DNA of 64,000 nucleotides, from the NCBI GenBank assembly GCA_947044365.1, contig OX345636.1, forward strand, positions 14,172,615-14,236,614, given 5' to 3'. Shown piece by piece: positions 49,930 through 59,516 of the stretch. Numbering within the stretch: the stretch's first letter is position 1; each line of letters opens with the position of its first letter. The position numbers and the translations under genes are program-made. The notes under the pieces are model-generated. The model did not search any database and had not been told where the DNA came from. It worked only from the letters and a program-made list of their open reading frames with translations. Source of the stretch: Petrosia ficiformis. Its lineage: Eukaryota > Porifera > Demospongiae > Haplosclerida > Petrosiidae.

Positions 49930-52363
49930 ATAAGCCTTCATGCTTCCATAAACGCAATTATGAGACTGTGCTCTAATTATGAGACACGTCAGAAAACATT
50001 TTTTTAATTTACAGCAGAGTAATTAAGCATATATATTTCAACATTAGATATTGGATATTCGGTTGTCACAGTATAATATTATATTTAAAGACAATTCTCG
50101 CAATAAAATTCATCTGGGATATCATTTGGAGATAACTGGTACAATGCATATGGTACCATACATTACAGTTATCACAGCAAATCCATTGGCAATCAACAAA
50201 TAAATTGCATTTGGGACATTCAACATCATCGTCCGATAACTGTAATTGATTCAATTCATCTGGTAGAGACTTTGATATTGACATTAGTTTCTTTTCACTC
50301 TTCTTTTTGTCAGCCATTTTTTTTTCCTTTTCCTTTAGTCTCTGTTTTTTCTTCTTTTCACGTTCAGCCATTTTCTTTTCCTTCTCCAGTAGTTTCTGCT
50401 TTCTCTTTTCATCACGCTCTTCTTTTTTTCTAATTTTCTCCTCCTCTGCTTCTATTTTTTTCCTTTCTTTATCCTTCAACTCTTGTAGGGTATCCAAGTC
50501 ACTTAAGCAAATAGCTTTAGAATTAAGTCCAGGTTTTCGTTTCCTCTGTGAAGTTTCTGCTTTAGGTTCAGGCAAAACTAAAATATCACTGATAGAACTT
50601 GAATCAGCAGAACGACCATCAGAACTACTTAGTTGAGTTTTTAAAGATTCTCCATCAGATTTTAAGACAGACTCTGGATGAGTTTCTTTCAACCACTGAT
50701 TATACTCGGGGTCAAAAATATTGTATCCTTCTTCATATCGTTTTTCATAAAGGTTGATTTGCTCCTGACTAAACATGGGAGGGGATGGTTGTTGTTTACA
50801 GACAGATTTGGAAGGTGCCAACATTCTATCACACACTTCACCCGGGTTAAAGGGGAAAATCCCACTTTTTTTGAACCCACTCAAAATATTTACAGGTGTG
50901 AAAGAGTGTGGCCATGCATCAGCGACCAAAGCAGCAATTACATCTGTTGTCACTACTCGGCCAGGATTGCTGAGCAAATAACTACGGCAAGCTTTTGAAT
51001 AGTTTACTTTGAATGAATGGAATACCCCGATATCGAGAGGTTGCAAAATATGCGATGTGTGGGAGGGTAAGCACAATAAGTGAATATTGTTTGCTCGGGC
51101 TAACTCAATCACATCTATGGTAATATGTGACGCATGGCCATCTTCAATAAGTAGCACTGGTCTTGCTGGAGGTATACATTCTAAGAAATATTTAAACCAA
51201 TCAGTATATATATCTTGGGTGATCCACCCACTTTCGCTATTTCTGAAAATAGTTCCTGGCAATGAACCAACTTTTAGTTTCTCAGGCACAGCCTTTTTTC
51301 GGGGATATATCATCAAGGGTGGCAGGGCTACTCCACTTGCAGAAACACATGATACAACAGTGTGTGTATGGCCTTTTTCAGCACTAGTAATAGAATATAT
51401 GTGCTTCCTTCCAACTTCACAAATTACTTTGCTAGGTTTGTGAACAATACTTATTCCAGTTTCATCTATGTTGAATATTTGCATTGGCTTTGAAATAAGA
51501 TTCAAACGACCATAGAGTGCACCCAATTTAGCAAAAAAACCTTCAACAGTACTCTTGTTAGCCATCATGGCTCGGGAATACGAAAGAGACTGAGGAGAAC
51601 GTAGAGTAATCTGATGATGGCGCTTCCTAAAACCCTCCATCCAGGCACGCCCAGCCATTCCATTTTGAAAAGGATGAGGTCGCCCTGATCTAGAAACTAT
51701 GATGTAGGCGAGTCTCCTTATGTCCTCTGGTGTTAATCCAAAGCCCCTATCAGCCATTTCTAAAGAATACTGAACTAAACGGTCTTCTTCCTCTATAGTC
51801 AGTACTGTACAAGGACCTGGATTGCATGTAACATCTACAATGCCAAGAACCCTACGTCGTAAAGTTTCTAAAGGAACATTATAAAGCCTAGAAGCACCAC
51901 GAAGGCTGTTTCCCTCACTGACATATCCAACAGCAGCAACCATGCTTTCCTCACTCCATAGCTTTCTTTTAGACATAGTTTCAACTGCAATAAAGACAAA
52001 TATAAAATAATGACAGCTGGCAGACTTTGTGACTGTAATAAAATCAATATCTCAATATAAATAACACATAATAGTTGAGCATTATATATTTTTGTAACAT
52101 TTGTGACTCACAATTATACTACAAAGACAGTTCAAAGTCAATCAGCTTCAACAGCTTGTCACATGTTACGGAACAAATGTCTACGCATGCGTGAAATTGT
52201 AACTCCAATTAGTGCCCACCTAGCTCACCCGCCGAAGCAGTACCAGCTGTAAAATGTATACTTCCAATCACCACTTCGTGACAGTAACTTGTTACACTAG
52301 GAACCATTGCTTTGCATGAAAGTGTCTCATAATACCCACCGTCTCATAATACATGCTTATACT
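49930..52363 (-). mobile_element. pogo/Tigger transposon, probable limits
   Basis: Inverted motifs flank the transposase: AATTATGAGACTGTG ... ATTATGAGACAC at 49956-49987 and, on the other strand, TATTATGAGACGGTG ... ATTATGAGACAC at 52323-52351. Outside them, TATAAGC occurs on both sides. On the right a TA follows GAGTATAAGC at 52364-52365. The left end is less clear because of an apparent insertion, so the limits are approximate. Confidence 0.6.
50066..51976 (-). CDS. pogo/Tigger-like DDE transposase with PHD finger
   Basis: The 636-codon frame starts at ATG 51976. In order: a psq-type helix-turn-helix (residues ~5-45), a CENP-B-type HTH (~60-125), the DDE core with aspartates D171 (FNIDETG), D279 (IEDGHASH) and D315 (LQPLDIGVF), and a long lysine/glutamate coiled coil (~490-590). 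It ends in a PHD-like zinc finger starting CPKC, with CDNC and WYHMHC. The spacing of the catalytic residues matches the second pogo protein in this window. Near 50125 the frame slips by one base: the last expected Cys pair (DEFYCENCL) is encoded one frame over and followed by TAA. The protein as written therefore ends with a run-on that lacks the final zinc ligands. Otherwise the frame is intact. It lies between a pogo MITE and the sulfotransferase gene. Confidence 0.9.
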   Translation of the reverse strand: MSKRKLWSEESMVAAVGYVSEGNSLRGASRLYNVPLETLRRRVLGIVDVTCNPGPCTVLTIEEEDRLVQYSLEMADRGFGLTPEDIRRLAYIIVSRSGRPHPFQNGMAGRAWMEGFRKRHHQITLRSPQSLSYSRAMMANKSTVEGFFAKLGALYGRLNLISKPMQIFNIDETGISIVHKPSKVICEVGRKHIYSITSAEKGHTHTVVSCVSASGVALPPLMIYPRKKAVPEKLKVGSLPGTIFRNSESGWITQDIYTDWFKYFLECIPPARPVLLIEDGHASHITIDVIELARANNIHLLCLPSHTSHILQPLDIGVFHSFKVNYSKACRSYLLSNPGRVVTTDVIAALVADAWPHSFTPVNILSGFKKSGIFPFNPGEVCDRMLAPSKSVCKQQPSPPMFSQEQINLYEKRYEEGYNIFDPEYNQWLKETHPESVLKSDGESLKTQLSSSDGRSADSSSISDILVLPEPKAETSQRKRKPGLNSKAICLSDLDTLQELKDKERKKIEAEEEKIRKKEERDEKRKQKLLEKEKKMAEREKKKKQRLKEKEKKMADKKKSEKKLMSISKSLPDELNQLQLSDDDVECPKCNLFVDCQWICCDNCNVWYHMHCTSYLQMISQMNFIARIVFKYNIIL

Positions 52364-52658
52364 CTACGTATATCAAGGTTATACTTTTTATTTGTAATTA
52401 TATGGACTAATAATTATTAGTTAAATAATTATACTTAAGATAGCAAAATTAAATAATTTATGTAGTGAAGCCTGTTAAATTTGATCATAACTGAATAAAT
52501 ACAATGCAGCATATTGTACATTCTATCAGTAGGTAGAACCACACCCACAATTTAAGCTTAATTTTTAATAATCAATATACAAAATCCAGCCATTGGGTAA
52601 TTTATAAAAACTATGATTGTCAAGCCCGAGAAAATATTTGTGAATAAAGTTATTCTTA

Positions 52659-53708
52659 TCAACACCAGTGGAAGTCCACATATGCAGGAACCATCGTACA
52701 GAATCTTTGGATGTGTGGTTTCAAAAACAATTCTACTTCATATAGAGAACTGGATGATACATTTGGATGTTTACGACCATTGTGTGAACTTAAACATTCT
52801 GGCTCTGCCATTGTACATGGAGGATACGTTTTTCTGTTCATCCTCCTCCAACAGAAAAATCCCTTATCCTTACTAAAGTAGAAAATGTCATTATTAAAGT
52901 ATTGTGGAATGTTAAGGAACCTCTCAATTTTCTTAAGTTCTGGTACTGGATTACTAATTAGTTTATCCCCATTTACAATATGTATCTGTTCCTGTTTAAA
53001 CAGCTTTAGCAAATTTTCATAGTAAATATCATACATACTAAGTTCTATTTCACTAACTCTTGTTATGATTTCTGATTTGCTCGGTTTCCCATTTTTGAAA
53101 ACTATGCTCTCGTAACTGGGTGTGTCATTTCCTTTGTATTTTACAGCAAGCCACCATGCATAATCTGAAATACTTCTTATAATAGGATCACGTAATATTA
53201 AGAGTAATTTCATATCTCTGGAGTATTCATAGATTCTTTCCAGTGCATTTTGGTTATAAAAATAACTTGGAGACTTCTCAATTGTGATTTCTTTCTCACT
53301 AGAATATGGCATAATCCCTCTGTACCATTTAAAACCGCGATTGTAACGATTGCTCTTCACAAAGAAGCCTGTTTCATAATTAGGTCCTGTGATTAGAGGA
53401 TGAGAAAGTAGCATCTTAAGAAGTGCTGTTGTTCCACATTTTTTAGCTCCAATGATTAAAGCTTTTGGTAATCTTCTTTTCATAGTCTCTTGATGTCTGT
53501 TATTGTCACTGAATGTAGTTGAATTGCATGAAACTGGAATTAGCCTCGTTTCATCTGACAACTTCTCCATAAGGTTAAACGTATCATATTTCTCTGTATC
53601 CACTCGAGCAACCATCACGAGTACTTTCTCCTTCAGCAAAATTGTAAAATATATCACACACACACACAAGACTACAAAAACACCAAACTTAACAAACTGA
53701 GAGGCCAT
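52659..53708 (-). CDS. heparan-sulfate 3-O-sulfotransferase-like enzyme
   Basis: It is a 349-aa type II membrane protein encoded by a single exon. I chose MASQFVKFG at 53708 because it directly precedes the membrane anchor (residues ~6-26). The longer frame to 53771 adds 21 unlikely residues. The PAPS 5'-phosphosulfate loop is IGAKKCGTTAL (~86-96). The YETGFF glutamate, about residue 112, matches the catalytic base position of HS3ST enzymes. EKSPSYF (~144-150) and the 3'-phosphate loop LILRDPIIRSISDY (~170-183) follow. The GFFCWRR ... C ... GRKHP region near the C-terminus matches the conserved disulfide and KGRxHP segment. The family transfers sulfate from PAPS to the 3-OH of glucosamine in heparan sulfate in the Golgi. 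The subfamily is not resolved. The lack of introns could mean retroposition or ancestral structure. Confidence 0.88.
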   Translation of the reverse strand: MASQFVKFGVFVVLCVCVIYFTILLKEKVLVMVARVDTEKYDTFNLMEKLSDETRLIPVSCNSTTFSDNNRHQETMKRRLPKALIIGAKKCGTTALLKMLLSHPLITGPNYETGFFVKSNRYNRGFKWYRGIMPYSSEKEITIEKSPSYFYNQNALERIYEYSRDMKLLLILRDPIIRSISDYAWWLAVKYKGNDTPSYESIVFKNGKPSKSEIITRVSEIELSMYDIYYENLLKLFKQEQIHIVNGDKLISNPVPELKKIERFLNIPQYFNNDIFYFSKDKGFFCWRRMNRKTYPPCTMAEPECLSSHNGRKHPNVSSSSLYEVELFLKPHIQRFCTMVPAYVDFHWC

Positions 53709-54059
53709 TGTGAAGAATTTATCACCTAGCCACGGGATATGGCAACGGAATGCGGAATGCGGAATACACACAAAACAGACTACTTACAGATTCACGTGGT
53801 AAGAATTGAATCACACATGACATCCTGTATGAGTCAGATTCCCACGCTTGGGTGTGTATAACCACATGTCTTGGCAGGAAAGTTAGAGAAACTGTTGCTG
53901 TGATTATCAACCTGCATTCCTGCATCTGTATATAGAATCCACAACGAGATACAAATGAATATCTGTGTGGCTATAGATATTTAAAATTGAATGGATGCAG
54001 AATTGAATAAACACCTATAGTACTGCACATAATCATACTATACTACTATTATACACTAG

Positions 54060-54990
54060 CTGAATACCGCCTTTGGCGGTATAAGCTAGGCAAGCATAGT
54101 AGTGTAGTATGATCATTATTATTATTTAGAATCATAACATTTACGAACTAATGTATTATAATTTTTGTTTAATAAATAAATGTTACGTCTCTCCTACTCT
54201 GTTAGGATCTTCTCTGTACTTGCCTTCAGTAGTTGAAGCTACATGTAGACATGCAGTGTAGTACTCTACAGTCTCATTCTATGTCTATCTCTATCAGATG
54301 TTAGCTGTGCTTCTCTCTTTATATTAGTTATTTAATCTTCTTGTTAGTATGGGTCTGGCAACGCGAGACTGTGTTAATCTATGTCTATCTCTATCAGATG
54401 TTAGCTGGGCTTCTCCTCTATATCAGTTAGTGTTGTATGTGTTTGTCTATCTCTCTCTCTATCCAACGATCTCCTGAGCTCTCTTTCTATTAATGTCTCC
54501 AAAGATCTTCTCTTTCTTTGTCTAATTCTGTCACTGATTATTGTCTATCTCTTCTCCAATCTTCTTTATGAACGCACAAATGTCAATTTTACTTATCAGA
54601 TGTTAGCTGAGCTTCTTTCTCTATATCAGTTAGTATTGTGCACATCAAACGTCTATGTGCGCCCACGAGAATCTATATCTCAGTTTTTAGCTGAGCTTCG
54701 CCTAATCTCCTCTATATCAGTTAGTGTTGTATGTGTTTGTCTATCTCTATCTCTATCCAACGATTTCCTGAGCTCTCTTTCTATTAATGTCTCCAAAGAT
54801 CTTCTCTCTCTCTTTATCTAATTCTGTCACTGATTATTGTCTATCTCTTTTTTATGAACGCACAAATGTCAATTTTACTGTCAACGCCTCCTTTTATACG
54901 TCACCTCAACGCGTGCACGTCAACGTCTAATTTTCTGGGTCTTTGTTGCGGGTGATATCAACAGACAGACAACTGTATTATTATAATAGA
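54060..54990. mobile_element. partial copy of the 2.2-kb TIR element
   Basis: It carries gcctttggcggtataagcta, agatgttagctgagcttct and, at its right end, cgtctaattttctgggtctt followed by tgttgcgggtgatatc. These match the interior and right end of the element at 38304-40546. The left end is missing. The short frames in it repeat with the element and are not genes. Confidence 0.7.
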
Positions 54991-55140
54991 TTATTTATCC
55001 ATTCTTTTTCACTTACAGACGATGTCTGTTCTCTATTTCACTTACAGCACTGTCCGCAGTCATACAAGAAGTAGTATCTGTCACTGTGTCAACCTTTCAG
55101 TATTCCAATGCATAATTATAATATTATTATACAATGGCTT

Positions 55141-55567
55141 TAAGGTTGTACTAGGGGAGGGGTAGTTGAAACTCCAATCGGTTTCTAGTCTTGCCAGCTT
55201 CTTGCTGCATACAATCTGGTTCAATTCTGTATCTTTTGGAAGCCACACCCACCCGGGGGTATAATTATTGGGCCTAAATGTTTTGACTGATAGTTTAAAC
55301 ACACCCTTCGGGTGGTGGAGGGGGCGGTAGGCGGGAAACCCTGGCAGGGTAACTGTAGTTGCTCTCTGAGAAAGATCGGAGTTTGATAGTGTCTAGAAAG
55401 GTAGATTTTATGGTTTCAGTGAAAAGCTACAGAATTCAGCTTTCTTCAGCCTCTTGTAAGTATAAAAGTAAAATGAATTTTCAGAAAACGGCTCTATTTG
55501 TTTTCTCAAAATACATTGTACTTGGTGCACGCCATGATTGGTGGGCGTGGCTTTTGTGGTTTTGTAC
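55141..55567. repeat. ~450-bp dispersed repeat, copy 2
   Basis: Direct-orientation copy of 48421-48880, starting taaggttgtactaggggagg and ending tggcttttgtggttttgtac. No flanking duplication or inverted ends were recognised. Confidence 0.85.
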
Positions 55568-56533
55568 AAACCCTTGAATAACTCTCTTAGAAATTTCTAT
55601 TAACAACTTCCTACTAGCACCTTTGAACTAGCAAAAACAATGCATCCAACAAGTTGGCACTTTCAAGCTAGAAATCACAAACCTGCATACTACAGCACAG
55701 TGGCATACTTACCCAGAAAAGTTTTTAAAGATTTTGGGTGTGTCTATATACTTGAGTGAGCAATTTAACAGAGCTTGTAAACTTGCCTGTGAAAAAAATG
55801 GTATGAATCTTTGCACACATGCACGTATGCAAAAACATACATGTACAACACACACATGTAATACTTATATGCAATCATGTAGACACAACCAAGACTGACA
55901 TAGCTACATGTATATTTGCAAGATAATAATTATTGCCCTATTATTAACAAATCCCAAGTAGGTTTGAGTGTTGTGGCCTCCATACTAGAGCTAATAATCT
56001 CTACTCTAGCTATATCTGCATGTACATGTACATATAGAGGGCTGATTAATTCTAATTAATGCCCACGTCAATGAAGGAAATTTTACAAAACAGATCACTT
56101 TGTTCATATTATTATAATTAAAAGCTGACCCATATATGGTCCAGCTTTACAAACATCTTTACTGAGTATGGGCTACTGATTTAGTCTTCAATGATGTGTC
56201 ATCATGCCCTACTATAGAATGCAAGTTCTCAGTACATGCTACATGTATGAAGTTTTCTTTTATTGAGAAACATTCACTACATGGATATTTACATATTAGC
56301 TATGTAATATAATATTATATCTAATGTGTATTGTTTACTAGCTAACTCGATTTTCATTAGTTATTGTGAATATTAATTCAATATCACGTACTACATACCA
56401 GTATATATATATAGTATGTCTTAATGATATTTAGTATGATAACATGTATCTTTGGTCCCCATGTGTGATATACATGTATATCTTATCACTTACTAGCAAA
56501 GTCATGATTATGTACATTACAACTTACAATTAT

Positions 56534-56845
56534 ACAAGAATAATAAAAAACATTTTAAAAAATGAAAGAGTAGCTATGTAGGGATATATATATCAAAACC
56601 GAAAAAGCACAGAAACAAGATGTCTTTGACAACAAAATGAAATACCACTTCCGCATAACAATCGTACATAAGTATTACTTCTTTGTGTTTTGCCTTTACT
56701 TAAGTTGTCTATACTTATGTAGGGTTGTTTATGTGGAAGTGGTATTTCATTTTGTTGCCAAAGCCATCTTGTTCCTGTGCTTTTTCGGTTTTGATATACA
56801 TGTATACCTCTTTAATTTTTTTAAATGTTTTTTTATTATTCTTGT
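56534..56845. mobile_element. foldback MITE with ACAAGAATAATAAAAAAC ends
   Basis: The left arm (acaagaataataaaaaac ... aaaaccgaaaaagcac ... aatgaaataccacttcc) is inverted in the right arm (ggaagtggtatttcatt ... gtgctttttcggtttt ... ttattattcttgt). Similar ends appear at 45528-45775, 58045-58095 and 10600-10700. Confidence 0.75.
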
Positions 56846-56977
56846 TTCAATTCTGTTTTTAAAAAAGAATTCAGGTAAATTTTTGATCAAATACGTGATG
56901 ACTATTCTGTTTCATTTACAGTACTGATATTTTCTGCAGGAACTGTGTCCAGGAGACAGTACTCAAAATTTACTGCA

Positions 56978-57435
56978 CACTGTAAAAAATTAGTGGTTGT
57001 TTCAAACAATTGGTTTGGTTATATCAGTTGCATGTTATCCATCTGCGTTATATACAATGCTGCACTTTCCATTAGGAACATAATAATTATGTTTGTATAT
57101 TGGATAGTACACCTGTACTTTGCATTATCTATAGAAACATAATAAACATGTTTATTACAGAAAGTATTATGTTCCTAATGGATAGTACATCTATACTATC
57201 CCATTAGAAACATAATAAACATGTTTATTACAGCAAGTATTATGTTCCTAATGGATAGTACATCTGTAATTTCCCATTAGGAACATAATAATTTTTTTTG
57301 TAACGGAAAGTACAAATTGTTTTCCATTACAAACATGATAATATTGGCTTCCTATGTTCCTATAGATGCTTCATTATGAAACTCATCTAACCAATGCAAT
57401 CAATTGGTTAAAACAACCAATCAGTTTTTACAGTG
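56978..57435. mobile_element. CACTG-ended MITE with internal tandem repeats
   Basis: The ends are CACTGTAAAAAATTAGTGG and, inverted, CACTGTAAAAACTGATTGG, continuing into GTTGTTTNAACAATTG. The middle has three to four ~90-bp units built of cattaggaacataataa, catgtttattacag and aatggatagtacatct. Confidence 0.65.
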
Positions 57436-57689
57436 CAATATTATAATTATTTTTTGTTATTACAATTCCTACATCCTCTTTCATTTTTGAACATGTTTCT
57501 ATAATAATTGAAGGGGTCAGTGAAAGGGGATAAGTGACATTCTGGTGAATTTTGAGATTTATAGTGCAAAATGTTCCTGCACCATCAAGAAACACCTGTG
57601 TTAAGTTTGGTATAAAAATTCAATACGTAAATATGAATTTTAATTAATTTCATTGATGATGTCACTCATTATCTCACGTGATCTTGAAA

Positions 57690-57912
57690 CCACGTTAATT
57701 TTGAAAAATGGCGTCAAGTAGTTTTGGAGCGAATACTCCCGAATAGAGTTCATACTTATCTTCCCAATGACCGTGATTTTAGCCACATAGAGAAGAGGAA
57801 GGATTCAGCTGTTGTATACATACCTTCTGACTGGGAAAGAGTAGTGGAAGATGCCTGCATACATAAGCCTTTCACAGTAAAAAGAATGGAACCATCAGTC
57901 AGAATTTTATGA
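57690..57912 (+). pseudogene. fragment of a TE-linked protein
   Basis: An open stretch reads FEKWRQVVLERILPNRVH, then TYLPNDRDFSHIEKR and VVYIPSDWERVVEDA, and ends KRMEPSVRIL before TGA at 57910-57912. The HTYLPNDRDF...IEK pattern recalls the C-terminal part of DUF7869-type proteins of mobile elements (from memory). No start and no neighbouring exon were found, so it is treated as a relic. Confidence 0.4.
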
Positions 57913-58148
57913 TTTCTCAGGCATAGTAAATCAACATACGTACACAGAGAAGGAAAGATAATGATGGAAATACCGTATTGATAAGTAAGGCTAGATGAAT
58001 GAACTTTGGGCAGTATAATAAATGACTCATTATAATAATATATATCCCTACGTACTCTTTCGTTTTTTAAGATGTTTTTTATTATTTTCGTATACAATGA
58101 ATTAACATACAAAATTAATAATAACATGCATATGCACAGAAAACCAAC

Positions 58149-58240
58149 CTTTCTTTTTCTAAAGCTGCAAGTGCTTCTTGAAAATTGTGTTCTTTTAGAT
58201 ACTGACAAATCAACTCGTATTCTTCCACGACAAGAGATTG
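58149..58240 (-). CDS. possible LisH-motif exon of an unidentified gene
   Basis: On the minus strand the frame reads VVEEYELICQYLKEHNFQEA then LAALEKER and runs into a donor AAAG|GTTGGT at 58148. The pattern of a short helix pair with YLKEHNFQEAL resembles a LisH dimerisation motif. No ATG is in frame upstream, where stops follow about 90 codons out, and a plausible acceptor (TCATCCAG) lies near 58235, so it may be an internal exon. The sequence just upstream (58256-58330) is unusually GC- and CpG-rich for this window, as at a promoter. Weak on its own. Confidence 0.3.
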
Positions 58241-59516
58241 ACAACTGGATGACAATGTGATTTGTCTCGCGCGGGGCCGGGGGTGGCCTGCAAATGGCCG
58301 TGGTACGCGTTTACGGTCCACGAGACAGGATTATTACCTGACCCCGTATAGAGTAAGCCACCAATTGTTGGACATATCTATTTTCGGACAGTCATATCAC
58401 GCAAACGCAAAAACATACAGCTGTCATTCTTGGACCACTGGAAGAGTTACTGTGGAGCTATGTGTGTACCAAAAATCACCTGCAAAAGGTGATGTATGCA
58501 AGCTGTGCAGAGGCAAATCCTGCACCGTCCGAATTAAGCAAACATCAGATAAATAAATCAAAAGACGGACTGTATGTTGTAAACGTTAAGACAAAGGCAT
58601 ATGAATCATCTATTCCCTGTATGAAGTAGAACAACTCATCTTCTAATAAATCTCCAAGACTTGTCTTCTGTCACTCCTTTATTGTCGTCATCATAGACTA
58701 TCATAAAATTGCTGTAATTTCGGAAGTGCGCATGCTCAATGATTGGCCACATTATACTGCAAGACAGCAGGAGTTGTTCCAGGAAGTTCTTTTCAGCATT
58801 GAACCTCACTAACCTGCACTCTTGGATCTAAGTTTTTATCAACTTTGTCTTATATTGTAAGACAAATAGAAGATATGTCAGTAAGTCACTAGTTGGGCAA
58901 AGTGTATGTGTTAAAGTACAGATACATGTATATGTGTTTGAAGTACTGATGCACTAAACTCTACCAAAAGAAGGGAGTAGGCCTATTTTTATGGCAATGG
59001 CATTTTGATATTTCCATTTGAACAAATATTTGTAAACATACAATAACCCCAGAATTGGACCCAAATACAAACATTTACGTATTAAATTTCATTTGGGAAT
59101 GTTTATGGTCTATTTGCCTGGTTATGTATCTGTGCATGTATACGACGTGTCCCTCAATTCTAGGGTGTAGACATTTCGTAGGTTCACAAATCATTACTAT
59201 AGCCTGGCCTAATTGCATTGTGGGTTCACTTCTGGATACATTTTATTATATTTATCATTTAGCAAATGTGTACAAGTATCACTAGCTAAAAAGCCAAAGC
59301 AATACTAATGTAAAAGTAGACAGCAGTGTGGTTATTAATTACCTTTTGGCTGTATATGGTTTAACTACTTGATGGTTATTTCGACACTCCAGTTGGTATA
59401 ATAATATATGATGACTGACTGGAGATGATCTATTTTATATTATATATTGAAATAATTGTATAATTATTATATCTTTTACTTCATGGGGCTTCATTTAGAT
59501 CACTGATTATCCCATC

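Noticed and set aside
53709..53771. N-terminal extension of the sulfotransferase
   Set aside because: It would bury the membrane anchor behind 21 residues with no family support; the ATG at 53708 fits a type II protein.
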